Part shown: piece after piece, positions 6,508-7,655 of the stretch | Layout of the letters: the number at the start of each line of letters is the position of its first letter | Numbering within the stretch: position 1 is the stretch's first letter | DNA from: Candidatus Kapaibacterium sp. | Lineage (GTDB): Bacteria; Bacteroidota; Ignavibacteria; Kapaibacteriales; UBA961 | DNA length: 7,655 bases | Assembly (NCBI GenBank): GCA_023253875.1 | Contig: JALRFC010000076.1 | Location: 1-7,655 of the forward strand | Direction: 5' to 3' | The notes under the pieces: model-generated | The model's database searches: none | Told to the model about the DNA's origin: nothing | What the model saw: the letters and a program-made list of their open reading frames with translations, nothing else | Position numbers and translations under genes: made by a program

Positions 6508-6512
6508 AAGGA
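6508..6512 (+). promoter_or_regulatory. Shine-Dalgarno sequence for dps
   Basis: AAGGA lies 7 nt before the dps ATG, within an A-rich stretch (ATAAAAGGAATA). It is the best-placed Shine-Dalgarno match in the window, and most other starts have none. This fits a gene product that is usually made in large amounts. Confidence 0.6.
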
Positions 6513-6519
6513 ATATGTC

Positions 6520-6990
6520 ATGTCAAAACATTTGGGTTTGAATGAAAAAGATAGAGATGCAATCGTGGAAGGTTTATCGGCTTTACTTGCCGACACGTAT
6601 TCGGTCTATCTCAAAACACATAACTTCCACTGGAACGTGACGGGTCCCATGTTTGTTACCCTTCATACATTATTCGAAACGCAATACACCGAGCTTGCGC
6701 TTGCAGTGGATGAAATCGCAGAAAGAATTCGCGCATTGGATGCCTTTGCTCCAGGTTCTTTCAAGGCTTTTCAAGAATTGACATGTATCCCTGAAATGGA
6801 TGATATTCCTGATGCAGAAACTATGGTGGCATTGCTCGTTGAGGATAATGAAGCGATTGTTCGCACCGCAAGAGCATTGATTCCAATTGCTGAAAAGGCA
6901 CATGATACGCCGACTGCGGATCTCGCGACAAGTCGCATACAAGTCCATGAAAAAACAGCATGGATGTTGCGATCACTCATTAATGGCTAA
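6520..6990 (+). CDS. dps: Dps-family mini-ferritin (DNA starvation/stationary-phase protection protein)
   Basis: This 156-residue ferritin-like four-helix protein should assemble into a 12-subunit shell that oxidises Fe2+ with H2O2 and stores the iron, limiting Fenton damage. The inter-subunit ferroxidase residues are all present in the N-terminal half: His37 in HNFHWNVTGP, His49 in LHTLFE, and Asp64 and Glu68 in DEIAERIRALD. The C-terminal helix (VHEKTAWMLRS) is typical. The N terminus is short (MSKHLGLNEK) with only two lysines. DNA binding through a basic tail is therefore doubtful, and iron/peroxide detoxification is the safer role. The start is supported by AAGGA 7 nt upstream. It lies 18 nt after the DedA gene and 3 nt before msrA, forming an apparent oxidative-stress pair at the end of the run. 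Confidence 0.96.
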   Translation: MSKHLGLNEKDRDAIVEGLSALLADTYSVYLKTHNFHWNVTGPMFVTLHTLFETQYTELALAVDEIAERIRALDAFAPGSFKAFQELTCIPEMDDIPDAETMVALLVEDNEAIVRTARALIPIAEKAHDTPTADLATSRIQVHEKTAWMLRSLING

Positions 6991-6993
6991 AGC

Positions 6994-7644
6994 ATGAAAT
7001 TCATTCACAGCATGATATTCTTGTTGATTTCTTTGGCTTCGTGCAAAGCTGAAATTCCACAAACAAACATCTCAAAAGAAGACATGAGCATTACACCAGA
7101 ATTCACGGATACAACTGCAGTCGCCACATTTGGCGCCGGTTGTTTTTGGTGCGTCGAAGCCGTATTTCAAGATCTCAATGGTGTGTATTCCGTTGAAAGC
7201 GGATATATGGGTGGGAAGAAACAAGACCCAACCTATAAAGAAGTATGCACGGGCATGACGGGTCATGCAGAAGTCTGCAGAATCATCTATGATCCACGCA
7301 TCTTGACATTCAAAGATTTACTTGAAGTGTTTTGGCAAACACATGATCCCACAACGTTGAATAGACAAGGCAATGATGTTGGCACGCAATATCGCTCGGC
7401 TATCTTTTATTATTCCGAAGAGCAAAAAAAGGAAGCGGAATTTTATAAATCTGAATTGGACAAATCCGGTGCATTTTCGGATCCAATCGTGACCACACTT
7501 GAAAAGGTTGATAGATTCTATCCTGCAGAGGGCTATCATCAGAATTACTATAATCAAAATGGCGATCAGCCCTATTGCGCATTCGTCATCAAGCCGAAAG
7601 TTGAGAAATTCAAGAAAGCATTTTCCTCACGATTGAAACAATAA
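6994..7644 (+). CDS. msrA: Peptide-methionine (S)-S-oxide reductase MsrA, predicted lipoprotein
   Basis: MsrA reduces the S-epimer of methionine sulfoxide in proteins and free methionine. Of 216 residues, the first 16 form a short signal peptide (MKF, then a hydrophobic core) ending in the lipobox L14-A15-S16-C17. The mature protein is therefore probably lipidated on Cys17 and placed in the periplasm or outer membrane. The catalytic domain starts near residue 42: GAGCFWCVEAVF carries the nucleophile Cys50 and Cys53. Further family motifs are SGYMGG, the Glu-containing GHAEVCRI, FWQTHDPTTLNRQGNDVGTQYRS, GYHQNYY, and QPYC with Cys195 as a possible resolving cysteine. The C terminus is the usual KPKVEKFKKAF. 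An in-frame ATG at 7084 (Met31) would give a cytoplasmic enzyme of normal length. It follows dps by 3 nt without a Shine-Dalgarno sequence. An exported MsrA would need a periplasmic thioredoxin-like reductant, not seen here. Confidence 0.95.
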   Translation: MKFIHSMIFLLISLASCKAEIPQTNISKEDMSITPEFTDTTAVATFGAGCFWCVEAVFQDLNGVYSVESGYMGGKKQDPTYKEVCTGMTGHAEVCRIIYDPRILTFKDLLEVFWQTHDPTTLNRQGNDVGTQYRSAIFYYSEEQKKEAEFYKSELDKSGAFSDPIVTTLEKVDRFYPAEGYHQNYYNQNGDQPYCAFVIKPKVEKFKKAFSSRLKQ

Positions 7645-7646
7645 TC

Positions 7647-7655
7647 ATGCATCAT
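7647..7655 (+). CDS. Possible start of the next gene (first three codons only)
   Basis: After the msrA TAA there are two bases (TC) and then ATG CAT CAT to the end of the window. The TAATCATG junction is identical to the uppP-cyclase and ettA-rsmD junctions, where the ATG is a well-supported start. This argues that the run continues with another gene. Nothing can be said about its product. Confidence 0.35.

Overview
The window is a dense, all plus-strand stretch of bacterial chromosome of moderate G+C. It holds eight complete or nearly complete genes and the probable first three codons of a ninth. Nothing in it looks like a phage, plasmid or transposon gene. The closest fit for the organism is the Bacteroidota/Chlorobi-type (FCB) assemblage. 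The reasons are that most starts lack a Shine-Dalgarno sequence, a TAnnTTTG-like -7 box precedes ettA, and the cyclase-family protein has a sequence style I associate with that group. This assignment is inferred, not proven.

The window has two tightly packed gene runs separated by one 211-bp gap. Run 1 (1-3383) holds the 3' part of a GAF protein with a degenerate GGDEF domain, then uppP (undecaprenyl-diphosphate phosphatase), a cyclase/kynurenine-formamidase-like metal hydrolase, and deoC (deoxyribose-phosphate aldolase). The junctions are 1 nt, 2 nt and a 4-nt ATGA overlap, so this is almost certainly one transcription unit. The gap (3384-3594) contains two tandem copies of a roughly 65-bp hairpin-bearing repeat, a third palindrome block and a candidate promoter. 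Run 2 (3595 to the end) holds ettA (ABC-F translational throttle), rsmD (16S rRNA m2G966 methyltransferase), a DedA-family membrane protein, dps (ferritin-like mini-ferritin) and a lipoprotein-type msrA (methionine sulfoxide reductase A). A further gene probably starts at 7647. Junctions in this run are 2, 7, 18, 3 and 2 nt.

Functionally the window mixes envelope lipid-carrier recycling (UppP and DedA), ribosome maturation and translation control (RsmD, EttA), oxidative and iron stress defence (Dps, exported MsrA) and small-molecule catabolism (DeoC, cyclase). It is mostly housekeeping sequence, and I see no convincing new defence or mobile system. The points most worth a second look are the start-codon context (C at -1 in all nine starts, with an identical TAATCATG junction three times), the tandem hairpin repeats between the runs, the dead GGDEF motif (DDSTI), the DPPN motif in RsmD, and a lipobox plus a possible internal start in MsrA.
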